Source of the DNA: Neoscytalidium dimidiatum | Lineage: Eukaryota > Ascomycota > Dothideomycetes > Botryosphaeriales > Botryosphaeriaceae | NCBI GenBank assembly: GCA_037367355.1 | Contig: CM074702.1 | Span: 1,612,001 to 1,676,000 of the forward strand | Reading direction: 5' to 3' | DNA: 64,000 nt | Part shown: piece by piece, positions 45,258 through 56,701 of the stretch | Layout: each line of letters opens with the position of its first letter | Numbering within the stretch: position 1 is the stretch's first letter | Translations under genes and position numbers: made by a program | Notes under the pieces: generated by a model | The model's input: the letters and a program-made list of their open reading frames with translations, nothing else | Told to the model about the DNA's origin: nothing | Database searches by the model: none

Positions 45258-47330
45258 TCAATTTCTACCCCTTTTGCTCTTGAACCTCTGCAAAAAGCCT
45301 CTGACACTCATCCTCTTTTTCATCTTTATCTCTTTTTCATCCTCAAACGCCTCGGGAACCTCCACCGGTAACACGGATCCATTCGCATATCCGGTTCCAT
45401 TCCCATAATACCTCGATTCTGTTGCTAGGGAGACAGAATGGCGCGGTTTCGACCTTTCTCGCGTGCTCTTGCTCCTCGAGGGTGGTAGGCTCCTCCTAGC
45501 GGGTGCCTCAACGGCACCGTCACTCTGCCCAGAGGCCGAGTTCGGCTGCAGGTAGGTGGATTGAACTTGCAAGCTGACCCGCTCTTGTTTTTCTGGATCT
45601 CTCCTTGGCAATGCTCGCGGGGTCGGCTCCTCGTCGTGGCTTGATGCTAATGATGATGCGTATTCGCCGGAATTCTTCGGAGTGCGATCCTCGATCATCG
45701 GAAGCATGATATGAGCGGCTTCGCTGAGAGTAAAACGATGTGGGTGTTCGGACTCGTCCTCTTCCGTATTGATTCTGTACATGGCCTTCCCGGGAGACTC
45801 GGGTACCGCCTTCGAACCGCTACTGTGTCGCTTTGGATTCCTTTTGCTAGACGCCCGCTTTATAAAGGCAGTCCCAGTGGAATTGGCGCGACGCGAACGA
45901 GTCTCACTCGAAGTCTTGGCAGTAGACGGAGGTGTGGATTCCACAGAACCACATTCACCGTTCAAGGCAGCTAACGCGCTGTTACGGTGGAGCAACATTC
46001 TTGAAACGCTTCTTAGACTGTGGTGTTTCTCGCTTTGGTTATCTGGAATGCCGGGGGAGCTAGATCGGGACATGCTGCCATTCATGCTGGCCATGCTGAC
46101 AGTTCTTATCGGGGCACAGGGCATGATCGGTGACCCGCATAGAGGCGACGCGGGTAAGTTTTCGCGATCACGACCAGGCCGCTCATACCGGAAGGCGGTT
46201 GACCATTTTTCTCGAAAGGCTACCCAAATTCCGCTCACGAGGATGAATTTCCTCAACGTCTCGTTTGTAGTGAGCATGGGTCTGGGCTCGGAGATGTCGG
46301 TCAGGATCTGGGACGCTCCCGCATCGCTGAACGTTGGCGAGGCAAGAGGGGTAGTGGCATTGGTTTGATAGGGTATGGAGTATTGATCCCAAACGTCAAT
46401 GCCGGCGCGCGTCATTGTGGCAATGACCGGATGCCGTCTGCGGTCCGGACTAATTGTGCTGAAGGTAAATTTGCGATCTTCGGCAACGTTCCCCGAACTA
46501 GTATCCGAATGAGAGTAGTTGGCAGATTTACGCCGATTGCCTTGAGGTTTGGGTACCCATCGCGCCTTGGATTGTAGACCATGCTCGTCGGTGGTGACAA
46601 ATTCATAGCCACCATTCTGCATAAAGGTCGCCGCCCATACTGTGTCATCATCCATACAGATCTCCGTCCGCTCGTCCCTAATGTTGAAACACACGACCCC
46701 AATCACCTCGCGAGACTCAACGTCCTCATCCGAATCGCTATGGTCGTCCGCACCACCGTAGTCCCCAGCCCTTACAATGACGACATCATCGGGACCCAGC
46801 CTGTCCCTGTGCTTGAAAACCCTATGGAACTTACGCTTGAGTCTTGGTGCAAAGGTGGTCGAAGGGATTGCTTCGTAGGCAGGTTTTGGCCTGGAGTTCG
46901 CAGAGGACTGGTGCAATTGCAGTAGGACCTTGGGACGGAGGTGCAGCGGACCCACGCGGGGAGGCGGGTGGGCGAGGGCATAGTTGGTCTTCGGTCTCGA
47001 AGGTCGCTTCCGTGATCGATCGTCGGTCGAGGTGGTCGTGGTACTATGAATAGACGGCGGGCGCGACGAGGAGGCATTGCTCTCAGGCGGCAGGGCAAAC
47101 ATGATTGACTTCCTGGACGAGGCATGCGAGGGCCTTCCTTCAGCGCTGACGCTCTTCCTGGCGGGCAGCGGGGTGGGCTGGGGTCTCTGCTGGCGGACGG
47201 TAGAGGAGAGAACGTTCAGCGGAGAGCGAGGGGCAGGAGAGGCGCGATGAAGAGGAGAGGGCGTGCGCGGGGCGGAGAACTCGTGGCCATGCTGCGCGGC
47301 CGCATCCGCGGTTAGCATGGACAGGAACAT
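45258..47330 (-). CDS. Conserved fungal protein of unknown function, largely disordered
   Basis: Single-exon gene for 690 aa. The N-terminal 150 residues are Ser/Pro/Arg-rich. A compact region at about 165-270 (KRKFHRVFKHRDRLGPDDVVIVRAGDYGG, then EVIGVVCFNI, DDTVWAATFMQNGGYEFVTTDEHG) may be a small beta-rich domain. A second short ordered stretch, LRKFILVSGIWVAFREKWS, lies near 375. The rest is Ser/Arg-rich, with many basophilic kinase-type sites, and ends in the basic KKRMSVRGFLQRFKSKRGRN. No signal peptide or clear membrane helix. I know this type only as an uncharacterised family of filamentous ascomycetes. The ATG at 47330 gives the longest frame; a second Met follows four codons later. 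Confidence 0.82.
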   Translation of the reverse strand: MFLSMLTADAAAQHGHEFSAPRTPSPLHRASPAPRSPLNVLSSTVRQQRPQPTPLPARKSVSAEGRPSHASSRKSIMFALPPESNASSSRPPSIHSTTTTSTDDRSRKRPSRPKTNYALAHPPPRVGPLHLRPKVLLQLHQSSANSRPKPAYEAIPSTTFAPRLKRKFHRVFKHRDRLGPDDVVIVRAGDYGGADDHSDSDEDVESREVIGVVCFNIRDERTEICMDDDTVWAATFMQNGGYEFVTTDEHGLQSKARWVPKPQGNRRKSANYSHSDTSSGNVAEDRKFTFSTISPDRRRHPVIATMTRAGIDVWDQYSIPYQTNATTPLASPTFSDAGASQILTDISEPRPMLTTNETLRKFILVSGIWVAFREKWSTAFRYERPGRDRENLPASPLCGSPIMPCAPIRTVSMASMNGSMSRSSSPGIPDNQSEKHHSLRSVSRMLLHRNSALAALNGECGSVESTPPSTAKTSSETRSRRANSTGTAFIKRASSKRNPKRHSSGSKAVPESPGKAMYRINTEEDESEHPHRFTLSEAAHIMLPMIEDRTPKNSGEYASSLASSHDEEPTPRALPRRDPEKQERVSLQVQSTYLQPNSASGQSDGAVEAPARRSLPPSRSKSTRERSKPRHSVSLATESRYYGNGTGYANGSVLPVEVPEAFEDEKEIKMKKRMSVRGFLQRFKSKRGRN

Positions 47331-47757
47331 GTTGCTCAGCCAGGCAGCGGGAGAGGAGTGGTCGCGGGGGGAGTCATCTCCCAGGGTGGCGCGTCCGGTA
47401 GTGGAGAGCGAAATTGTGGAGTTGGCGTACCAGGCAGGTCGAGGTTGGGTGTGCAGGAACGCCTCTGCGCGCGCCGCGGCCTTCTAGGGGAGGCTATGCC
47501 ACTGGCAGGCAGCTCGTGCTGGCACTCGTTTCGTCGCGGTCAAGACGGGCGGGGAGCAGCAGTCGACAGCTGCGGCAGGACTGCAATGACGGGTCGCGCA
47601 GATCATGCACGAAGAGCGCAGGGGTCCCGGTCCTTTGGAAGGCGTGGGCGCAGGGGTCGCAGTGTCGGCTGAGCCACCCTACATGCGTGCGTGGCTCGGC
47701 GGGTGGAGAGGTGAGGGTCGCGGGCAGGCAGCAGGATTGGGACTGGAGCTGAGGGAA

Positions 47758-47782
47758 GCGAGCGAGCGAGCGAGCGAGCGAA
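47758..47782. repeat. (GCGA)6 tetranucleotide repeat
   Basis: Six near-perfect GCGA units, ending at GAACGGGCGG. Confidence 0.85.
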
Positions 47783-48210
47783 CGGGCGGACAGGGCGGGC
47801 GTAAGCAGGCGGTGGAGAGGGACGGACAAGCAGGCAAGCAGGTGGCTGCAGGAGCGGGAGCAGGCTTTGTGCAGCGACGCCTTTGTACGCGGAGCGCGGC
47901 GGAAGGGCGTGAAGGGTCTTTCATTGCAGCACTGATACTGGCAGTCGGGGCTGGAGTGGTTCCGGCGGCCGCCTCCATCAGCGCGAGGAGGACCGGACGT
48001 CAGCCCAGGGCGAACGATGCGCCGCCGTGGCTTCGTGCGCCTGCTCGTCCATTCCGTTCGGCCATTCGGAGCCGGAGCTTGCGCCTCCCGCGCGCCCACG
48101 AGGCCTGCCCTGGCGCCCTATGAAACCTGGCCCACGTTGCCCATCGCGAGCTTGTTGTCGGCCGACACGGACACGGACAACGACGGCGTCCGCTGGAGCT
48201 CGCCCTGCTG

Positions 48211-48235
48211 CACGCATGCACGCACGCACGCACGC
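48211..48235. repeat. CACG-type tetranucleotide repeat
   Basis: CACG/CATG units repeated about six times, one of them altered to GCATGC. Confidence 0.75.
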
Positions 48236-48900
48236 CCGGCCGCCCGGCGGTGAGCGCGCCAGGCGCCAGCTGCCAGCGTGAATTTTTCTTCCCGACGACG
48301 ACCTGCGGGCCAGGCCGTCGTCGCCGCGGCCGGGTGGAGCAGCGAGCCTGCCGCTGCCTGGCGTTGTGCCGGAGCGCTTGAGCATGTGCATGGACGGATG
48401 GATCTGACAGCGCACTGGCAGCGCACGATCGAGCGACGGAAACACGGCACCTGGCGCTTGGCGCCTGGCATCTGGCTGGCATCGTCACGGCCGCTCATTG
48501 CGCAGCGCACGGAGCGCCGCACCCAAAATACCCACGCCCGTCAACCTTCGCTTGCCAGGATCCATCACGTGGGCCGCCGCACCCCTTGTTCGAGCTTCTG
48601 CAGCCACAGAGCTTCCCCCAGTGGAACCGCCGACCCGGGCCCGCCAAGTGCCGGCCACTTCGCAGTAGGTGTGCCATCGTGCTGCGATCCGTACTGTGTA
48701 CCTCGCATCACACCAGACGGCTCACCTCGTCCTGTCCGCGCTGCTCGCTGCCTCGATCCCGCGCCGTCCCGTTGCTCGAGGCTCCGTCCACTCTTTCCCC
48801 CCCTTCTATGACAGCATACCCGTGATCCTGTCTCGCTCTGCGGTGCCACCCCTCTCCGCCAGACCCGCTCCCCGATCCCCGTTCCCCCCTCGTCCGGAAT

Positions 48901-50564
48901 ATGCCTCGCATCGGCGTTCATCGTCGTGTGCTTGCGCATCCACACACCGCGCTCGTAATCGCCTTCGCGACTTGGAAGACGCTGCTGTTGCTGGTTGCTT
49001 TTGCGAGTCCTGGCCCTGGCTATGACACGTCGACGACCCTGCTGCTGGGCCAGGATGCTGCTGCCTCCACGCTGGTGACCGCCTCTGTACCCTGGACCGC
49101 CACTCTCGGCGAATACCTCGCCAGCAAGCTTACGCGCTGGGACGCCATCTACTTCACCTCAGCTGCCGAACGCGGCTATCAGTATGAGCAGGAATGGGCT
49201 TTCAGCTGGGCCTTCTCTCGTTCCATTGCCCATCTTGTCAAATGTACGTCTGCGAACCCACCCGCTCATTGCGCGATACGTCATTCGGCCGGCTGACTTA
49301 CTCGTAGTCTTTCCCTTTGCGAACCGTTCCTTGGCCGCGCATGTCTGGGCTGGTGTCATCGTCTCCAACCTCTCCCACCTACTCTCGATTCTAGTGCTTT
49401 ACCGCCTAGTCGTCCTCATATTCCCCGGCCCAGCTCGGAGCAAGACCGCCTTCTTGACTGCTGCTACTCATCTACTCTCTCCTGCTGGGATGTTCCTCGT
49501 TGCGCCCTACGCAGAGGCCCCGTTTTCGCTTCTGAATTTCTTGGGCATGCTCTACTATGCCTATGCTTGCTCCGATGGTGCTCCCTTGAGACTCACCAAA
49601 ATTGACAGGGAGCGGAAGTTCCCCCCCTATCCGCTCTGCTTGCTCCTTTCTGGTATTTGCTTTGGGCTCGCCACAGCCATGCGCAGCAATGGTATTCTTA
49701 GTGGTCTAATCTTCCTATATGATGTGCTTCGGTCTCTCCCTGGTCTACGTGGCTCGCAATCAGAACAGCTCTACTCCTTCATGAGGATCCTCAGCACATC
49801 CATGGCTGGCATACTAGTCGCAGCCGGCTTCGTCATTCCTCAATGGGTCGCGTATCAACAATATTGCGTCGAAGTAAGCATGTCGCAAGGTCGGCTCGGC
49901 GCTCTCAGCTTACGCAGATCAGGAGACTGCTAGACCATGGTGCTCGAACACACTGCCGAGTATCTATAGCTGGGTTCAGCAACACTACTGGTAGGTTCGG
50001 ACTCCTCCGCATATCGTCTTTCTAATAACCTTTTCCGAAGGAGTGTGGGATTTTTGCGCTACTGGACGCTGTCAAATGTCCCGCTATTCTTGTTGGCAAC
50101 GCCTATGCTGTCGATCATGATAACTTCTGCATTGCGAGTCATTCGCCGGTACGTTGGTGAATTAGGGTGCTCGCGTTCGGACATTGATTTGTGATCGGAT
50201 ATTGACCGTAAAGCAATGCAGATGCTCTGGCCTGTTCCTCTCGGATCCCGGACCGGCCGAGCAGCTCTCGACCGAAGGGTCTTCGTCTAAGGCTGAAACG
50301 CCTCATCTTTTGGTGGCGTTTGGCCTGCCCCAGTTCGCGCTTGCGGCACTTGCCGCGACTAACTTCCATGTCCAGATCGCAAACAGAATCTCTTCTGGTT
50401 ACCCTTTATGGTACCTTACGATCGCCTTTGGACTTGAGAATACGGAAAAACAGCAGATGATTGCTATAGCATCTAAGGACGCATCCAAGTCAATTTTTCG
50501 CCTAATTGTCATGTACGCTCTAGTTCAGGGAGCTCTGTTCGCAAGCTTCTTGCCGCCAGCCTAA
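48901..50564 (+). CDS. GPI18: GPI mannosyltransferase 2 (PIG-V/GPI18)
   Basis: 475 aa in five exons, 48901-49243, 49308-49873, 49923-49990, 50041-50148 and 50222-50564. An ER multispanning enzyme that adds the second mannose to the GPI anchor precursor from dolichol-phosphate mannose. Family marks are KLTRWDAIYFTSAAERGYQYEQEWAFSW in the first lumenal loop, FFPFANRSLAAHVW, LSPAGMFLVAPYAEAPFSLLNFLGM and ATAMRSNGILSGL. Later come RPWCSNTLPSIYSWVQQHYW and the GVGFLRYWTLSNVPLFLLA helix. The third exon is only 68 nt; the acceptor at 49921-49922 (not the one five bases earlier) keeps the frame into ETARPWC. The C-terminus is helical and ends at LFASFLPPA. All joins agree with the family order. Confidence 0.92.
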
Positions 50565-52070
50565 CTTCCAAAGACACTCTTTGCGTCACAGCTCCGGACC
50601 GCCCGGATGTTTTCCGCCAAACTCCGGCAACAAGCGGCTTCGCTTCAAATGCTAGGCAACTCTGGAGATTTTTTCATCCGTGGCGTCCGAGGCACTGAAT
50701 AATTGGATGTGCCTGTGCGCCTGACAGTCATCACAGTACGATGAAGCCAACCAGAGCGATAAACTATGGCTTTTCCGCCAGGCTTGAGCATCTCCACGCT
50801 CTCGGTCCTATTCGATGATTTTTTCCCTCCCAGTAAGAGAAGCTGCAGCTGAGATTCCAAATGAGACCGGCGTATTTTGCACCTGACACAAGCTTGCCAG
50901 CCATCCCGCCACTCCGAGATTTTTTTTCCCCCTTGGCTAATCAAGGCCTGGCCTGTGGATGATGCGCGGATTGGCTGTGTTGGTGCTGGTATCAGGACCT
51001 GCATATGACTGCAAGGCACGCGTGTCACAACACCTCAAACTTGGGCTTGTAGCACATAGTCGTCACTACTGATGAGTCGCAGTCGTCCAGATCGATCACC
51101 AGCAACGACCTACTATCATAGCTTACAATGGCACACTTCGCTATGACTGTAACAGAGGCGTCCAATTTGATATTCTTTCAGCCGAACGTCTCTGAAATTT
51201 ATATCGATATCCCCGGCTGAAAGAGAACTGAAAGGGACCTCGAGTATCTAGTGCTCCGCCAAGGTACGCCGTTTCAGGTCGTTGAGAGTGACACGACAAA
51301 TGTGAGTTGCGCAAGGGCTTGCTGCACTTGACGGTTTGCATGATCTGCCGATCCCACCGCTCCAGGTAAATGACGCTTTGATCTTGAAGCTCTTCACGTA
51401 TACTCGAATACAAGCCTTCAACCTACATCCCAAAGGCCGCTTTAATTGACTTCCTTGCCTGGCGGCTCCTTGCTATGTTAGACAAATCATTTTGGACTCT
51501 TGTCCCAAATTTTCGGCAGGAAAAATGTTTCGAAGTCTGCGCAGTTGCATTCGTGATGGAAGGGACACTAGTTGTGCTTTAAGTGTAATACTAGGGAATC
51601 CACTGTTGTCGCTCTTCCGTGTGCCGTTGCGGGAGAATCACTGTACCTCCACCACTCTAATACGGATGAAGCACTCCTTTGGCTCACCAGGATACTGTGT
51701 GGCGCAACTACTTTGATTTCTCCTCCTTTCACAAGAGTGTCGCGCTCAACATCCATTCTCGGAATCGAAAAGATACTTCTGCAAGGCACGTCTCATCTTC
51801 TCAAGCTGCATAGGTTTCGGGTGTGAGCAAAGCGAGGTCGACATGGTGTACCAATGTTTCCTGCATGGACACACATGCATGTCCAAGATCTATCGCTCGA
51901 AATACGAGCCTGATTTCTCGTTCCAATGAACGTCAGATGGCAACCTCAGATGCCATATAATAGATGCGGTGTGCTACTGCAGTTTCTCTGCATCCGATCA
52001 TTCTCTCGGCCTGATATCTCTGGTCACCGTCTTTACTGTATAGTTGCCGTACTGAACTCCAAACGCAACA
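50565..52070. other. Intergenic, no gene seen
   Basis: Short unsupported frames only. It ends just before the ATG of the secreted Cys-rich protein. Confidence 0.4.
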
Positions 52071-53452
52071 ATGTTACTTCTTTTCTTCTTTTACTGCCTC
52101 ATGAGCTCTGCTTTTGGCGCACTTCATACGAGACCGAATCGGAAGGCTCGCTGCGATGATTCTGACGCGTGCGGACGCGCCATTACTGGCACTCGCGTCT
52201 ACTTCTACCCTTCGAATAAACCACTCTCAGATTGTGCAAGCTTCATGACTGACACTGTCACCAAAGCTTCAAGGTGAGTTAGCTGCGAGACTGCTGTCGA
52301 GCGCGCGAATAATGATGGATCAGCTTGGAGGCCGTCACTCTAACGAAAACCACCTGGCTTTCCTCGAACATCGATCTCCCTCTTGGAAAGAGAATTCCGG
52401 AGCCCTCAGGGAAGTCAGTACCGTGGTATGCGTGGCCATGCGATGTTGATCGCTACGCGCAAGTATGCTCGTGTGCTGGATTCCCACCAGATATAGTCAC
52501 CACAACGCTAGAGGTGAAGATGCCGCCTGAAAAGTGACTATCCAGTATACGGAATTGATATTATGTGTAGGCAAGCACAAAAACGGTTACTACGACGGTT
52601 ACCCTAGCCAGCCACACCTTCTCATCACATATAACCAGCAACACTATCGTTTCTTTCTTCGGCACTGGTGTGAGCCCTTCGTCTCTTGACCGGATTAACG
52701 CTACATCAGCGCCGCGCTCGGCTTTAAAACAGAGCAGCGTGGTCTCCAGAAACCAGGCGGTTTCGTCAACTTCACTGTCAAACTTCACCGTGGCGTTGTC
52801 GTGGGGACACTCTGTAACATCTTCATCGCTCAAGACTGGAGGTGTCTTAGCTACATCCACTAGGAATGCGACGACCACGACGGCGACTGTCACGTGCACT
52901 GCAATCGAAGGAGGCACAGTCTGCCCGATAGCCATCTCTCCATCGCAGTCCTGTGCGCCCCCAGCGGCCAATTACTGCCCTGGGAGTGAGATGGGTTGTG
53001 TGGACCTCTTGGCCGATGCGAGAAACTGCGGAAAGTGCGGGCGCAAGGTAAGTTCAGTCGATCGACCTCCTTCAAATGAAAGAATCTCATAGGTGTAGTG
53101 TTCCAGCGGCACTTGCCAGAATGGAGTATGCAGCACAGACAGCTGCTCGCGCTCATCATGCGGCAAGTTCAGCTCTTGCAATGGGGAGAGCTCGTGCATA
53201 TGCGCCAGCACGCTAGAAGGGACGGGATTCTGTCTCGATGGCAACATTGCCTGCGAAGGGCTAGCCAGCTGCTCGTTCAACGCTGACTGCAAGGCGGGAG
53301 AGATCTGCGCGACAGACACTTGTTGCGACCGGAACGTTTGCATTATGAGCGACTCTTGCGACAACTCGCGCAGGTCGCCCAAAAATATATTTATGTCGCG
53401 ACTGACTCCAAAACAAGCAACTGTCGGAGGGAATTTCATGGAGCACTTGTAG
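52071..53452 (+). CDS. Secreted cysteine-rich protein with Ser/Thr-rich linker and NCGxCGxxC (Stig1-like) motif
   Basis: 407 aa in four exons, 52071-52273, 52324-52513, 52571-53047 and 53099-53452. It opens with a signal peptide (MLLLFFFYCLMSSAFGA). An N-terminal Cys-containing domain reaches to about residue 130. A roughly 130-residue Ser/Thr-rich linker follows, likely O-glycosylated. The third junction then joins ARNCGKCGRK to CSSGTCQNGVC. This gives the CxDLxxDxxNCGxCGxxCxxGxCxxGxC pattern seen in Stig1-like and related fungal secreted proteins. The last exon carries some twenty cysteines, with spacings such as CKAGEICATDTCCDRNVC. All introns have GT..AG borders (gtgagt, gtgaag, gtaagt). 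No GPI-like tail, so probably released. Function unknown; a wall-associated or effector-like role is possible. The opposite-strand frame here lacks any such structure. Confidence 0.78.
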
Positions 53453-53843
53453 CGAATAGACCGTGGACGACTGATACGGGAGCACATGAGCCAGGCATGT
53501 GCTCCTTTTGTTTTACCTTGCCATACAGCATTGCTTCGTACGAACGAACCTCTAATAAAATTTGTGTTTGATACAAAGCGAGTTTTGAACGCTGCGGGAC
53601 AGACAGGGTCATGGATCGCAGGTCAAAGGCCATGGGTGGCCACTTGTCGTAGTCTTGGCATACGCACTTGGCCGAAGCTCGGAGAAAGGCGTTGCCGCAG
53701 CCATCATCTGTCTTGCCCGCGCCACCAGAGCGCCCTGCTTCCAACGGAAGAACTACAACTTTGTCGCTGCAACTTCCCGCTCAAAAGCACCACTTTGCGC
53801 TGATAATGCTTGATCGCGAATACGATACATCCAGTCCGGCCTA
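53453..53843. other. Intergenic, promoter of ETP1
   Basis: Short spacer with no supported feature. Confidence 0.4.
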
Positions 53844-56071
53844 ATGCCGCCGTCCTACTTCTACCACCTGGTCTTCGAACTCTACGCCCATCCACCTAAA
53901 CTCAGCGCTGCGGACTACTCTACTCCCGCTGTTGTTGAACCCCCCTTCTCACCGCCGTCTGGGACCGACATATTCACTAGCAACCTTCCTGTACACCGTG
54001 TCTCCTCCTGGGCCTCCCCGCCGCGCTCTCGCAAGAACGTCCGCCGAAGCAAAACAGCATACAGTGTTGACCTTACCAACAACCGGCCGCCCATATCGCA
54101 ACGTCCCTCTTACAGCGAGCGTAGAAACAGCAACCTCGACAGCGCACCTGTCGGTCAAATACTGAAGCCTCGGCAAAAGGCCACTGCGAGCGCAACGGGG
54201 ACAAAGGACTGGCGCTTCGACCGCGTCTCGATACAAAGCATAGACATGGAGCCGCACGCGGCTGCTCAAGGAAAGTCCGCGAATAATGCTGCGCGCGCAA
54301 ATTCAGGTTTGGCCACTAAGGGCAAGTTCACTCCGGCTGACCCCAAAAACACCGAGGTTGGGTGGGGTGTCGTGCACTTGTATCGTGACGTTCAAGAGAC
54401 GCCTGGCCTATATGACGACACGGCGTCCAGCACGGGATCGGACGGTGGAGCGGCGACTGTTGGTGGAGAAAAGCAGGCGTTCAACGAGGAAGACTGTACA
54501 ACACTCTGCATCCTAGCAGTGCCGTCTTATATGACACCATCCGACCTGTTGGGTTATGTCGGGGAGCAGACCAGGGAGGATGTCAGTCATTTCCGGCTAA
54601 TAAGGACGAGCCGTGCCAACAAGTATATGGTCCTCATGAAATTCAGGGAAGCGAAGAAGGCCAGACAGTGGCGGAAGGAATGGAACGGAAAGCTTTTCAA
54701 TAGCATGGAGGTGCGGATCATTCGGCCTGACCCTGGCCTTTTCCCTTCGGACTAACGTGCAGCACACAGCCCGAAAATTGCCATGTTGTCTTCGTCAAGT
54801 CAATCGAGTTCCAAACTTCCGATGCGGACAACGACCCATCCAGTTTCCCCAATATGAACAATGACCCCTTCACGCCTTCCGCCCGCCCGACACCCTCGGC
54901 CCCTCTTCCAGCCGGAGCTTCTTCTGCTGCTGACTCTGGCTCACTAGCATCGCTTAGCACGAAGCCTCTGCCGCCACCGACGTCGTCTTTAGTAGAGCTA
55001 CCCACATGCCCCGTGTGTTTGGAACGCATGGACGAGACCACTGGTCTCCTGACGATCCTCTGTCAACATGTCTTCCACTGTGCTTGTCTGGAAAAATGGC
55101 GCGGCAGCGGCTGCCCCGTCTGTCGGTATACGCAGAATGACTCCCTGACCTCCCGGGGCTATGCTTCTGATGCCGATACCCCTGAGAATGAGTGTTCTGT
55201 TTGTGGTACCTCGTCGAATCTATGGATTTGCCTGATCTGCGGAAACATCGGCTGTGGTCGCTACGACTCGGCGCATGCGTTCCAGCACTACGAGGCCACA
55301 AGCCACAGCTATGCGATGGACATTGCAACCCAGCACGTTTGGGATTACGCAGGCGATGGTTATGTGCATCGTCTCATCCAGAATAAGGCGGATGGGAAAC
55401 TGGTTGATCTGCCAGCTGCCCACGCAAATTCGCAGCATCCAAACAACAGCATGACTGGCATGAGCGCAGACACTGTCCCACGCGAAAAGCTCGATAATAT
55501 GGGAATGGAGTACGCTTACTTGCTGACGAGTCAGCTTGACAGCCAGCGCTTATATTTCGAAGAGCAGGTAGAGCGTGCAGTCGACAAAGCATCCAAAGCA
55601 TCCGCAGCCGCCGAAGAAGCCGCTGCGTCCGCAACTGCGCTTGCGCAGCAGCTCCGTGAACTGCAAGTGCAACATGAAGATGCCAAGGCGACAATCGCGT
55701 CCCTAGAAAAGGATGTGCAGCGCCTGACCACTCGTGCAACAAAGTCTGACGAACTAGCTCGTTCAATGGCGAAGCAATTTCAAGAGGAGAAGAGCGTCAG
55801 TGGCGCATTGATGCAGAGGATCAAACATCTCGACACAAAGCTCAGGGAGGTGGAGGAGAAGAACAAAGCCCTTGAGGCGGAGAAGAAGGATTTGGAGGAG
55901 CAGAATCGGGATTTAAGCTTCTTCATCTCGGGGCAGGAAAAGCTGAAAGAGCTGGGCGAAGATGGAGCGGAAGGCAGGTTGGACGAGGCCGAAGTCAGAG
56001 AGGGCAAGATTGAGGTAGGTGCGGCGCCTGAAGAAAAGGGCAAGCGGAGGAAGGGGAAAGGGAAGAGGTAG
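53844..56071 (+). CDS. ETP1: BRAP2/ETP1-type RING finger and UBP zinc-finger protein
   Basis: 722 aa in two exons, 53844-54710 and 54770-56071. A 59-nt intron (gtgcgg..cacag) joins NSME to PENCHVVFVKSIEF, the conserved BRAP2 junction. The domains run in the family order. An N-terminal RRM-like BRAP2 domain at about 215-300 includes TTLCILAVPSYMTPSDLLGYVG and YMVLMKFREAKKARQW. A RING-H2 at 369-407 runs from CPVC to CPVC with CQHVFHCACLEKW inside. A ZnF-UBP at about 431-490 has CSVCGTSSNLWICLICGNIGCGRY, then HAFQHYEATSHSYAMDI. A coiled coil follows at about 540-690. The tail is basic (KGKRRKGKGKR). Yeast ETP1 acts in ethanol response and nutrient-linked turnover; human BRAP2 is an E3 ligase in Ras signalling. 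The same E3 role is likely here. Confidence 0.94.
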
Positions 56072-56701
56072 CTGTGTCATTTTCTGGCGTGATGGTAGTG
56101 GGCGGTACGGTACCACAGGGCGGCCTTATACCCCGTTGGTATGCTCTTGGCGTCTGGTAGGATCAGAGAGCATTTCCTGGCGTCTTTTGATTGTGTTCAT
56201 GGCTGTTGATTTTGAGACGTGGTCGGGTTGCCATCTACTCGTGCCCGATTGGTGGTGGAGCCAAGGCGGTTGGCAGCTCTTGAGTCTACTTAGATACGTA
56301 TTAGCAAGCAGACAGGCCCTGGCTTGGCTCGGGGCTCGGCATAACCATCAATAGACTCGCAAAGCCATTGGCAAGAAGACGCCGGTATGGCATGACAGTG
56401 TTCCAACAAAACCTTGGCGGCGTGATTGGTGTTGTTTGTTCGCAAGTGTAACGTGCTCGTATTTGAGCGTGACGTCACTCAGGACCTTCCTCTTTCAACC
56501 TAGTCCAGCCCGGGCGCTGGCCGCAGCGGTAAACTTAGCTGCCTGCCACACACCTCTCCCCACACCTCACTTTGGCCCTCACCCAGCCACTCTGCGTGAA
56601 ATATATCGAGACTCGAGACTCGAGACCTCTTCCTCCCAAAGTCAGCTTGCTCAACATCAGCACTCAAACTGACATTCTACCCTCCTGGACTCGCAGCAAT
56701 C
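56072..56701. other. Intergenic, no gene seen
   Basis: 3' flank of ETP1 and leader of the Ser/Thr-rich gene, with a small GAGACTC triplication near 56610. No upstream exon with a signal peptide was found. Confidence 0.45.

Larger units (their letters stand above)
47331..48900. other. GC-rich divergent promoter region with short tandem repeats
   Basis: Between the divergent starts of the 690-aa protein gene and GPI18. It holds GCGA and ACGC tetranucleotide repeats (listed) and many compositional shadow frames. No gene seen. Confidence 0.45.

Noticed and set aside
52561..52971. 136-codon minus-strand frame
   Set aside because: It is antisense to exon 3 of the secreted Cys-rich gene, whose signal peptide, introns and Cys pattern are consistent on the plus strand.
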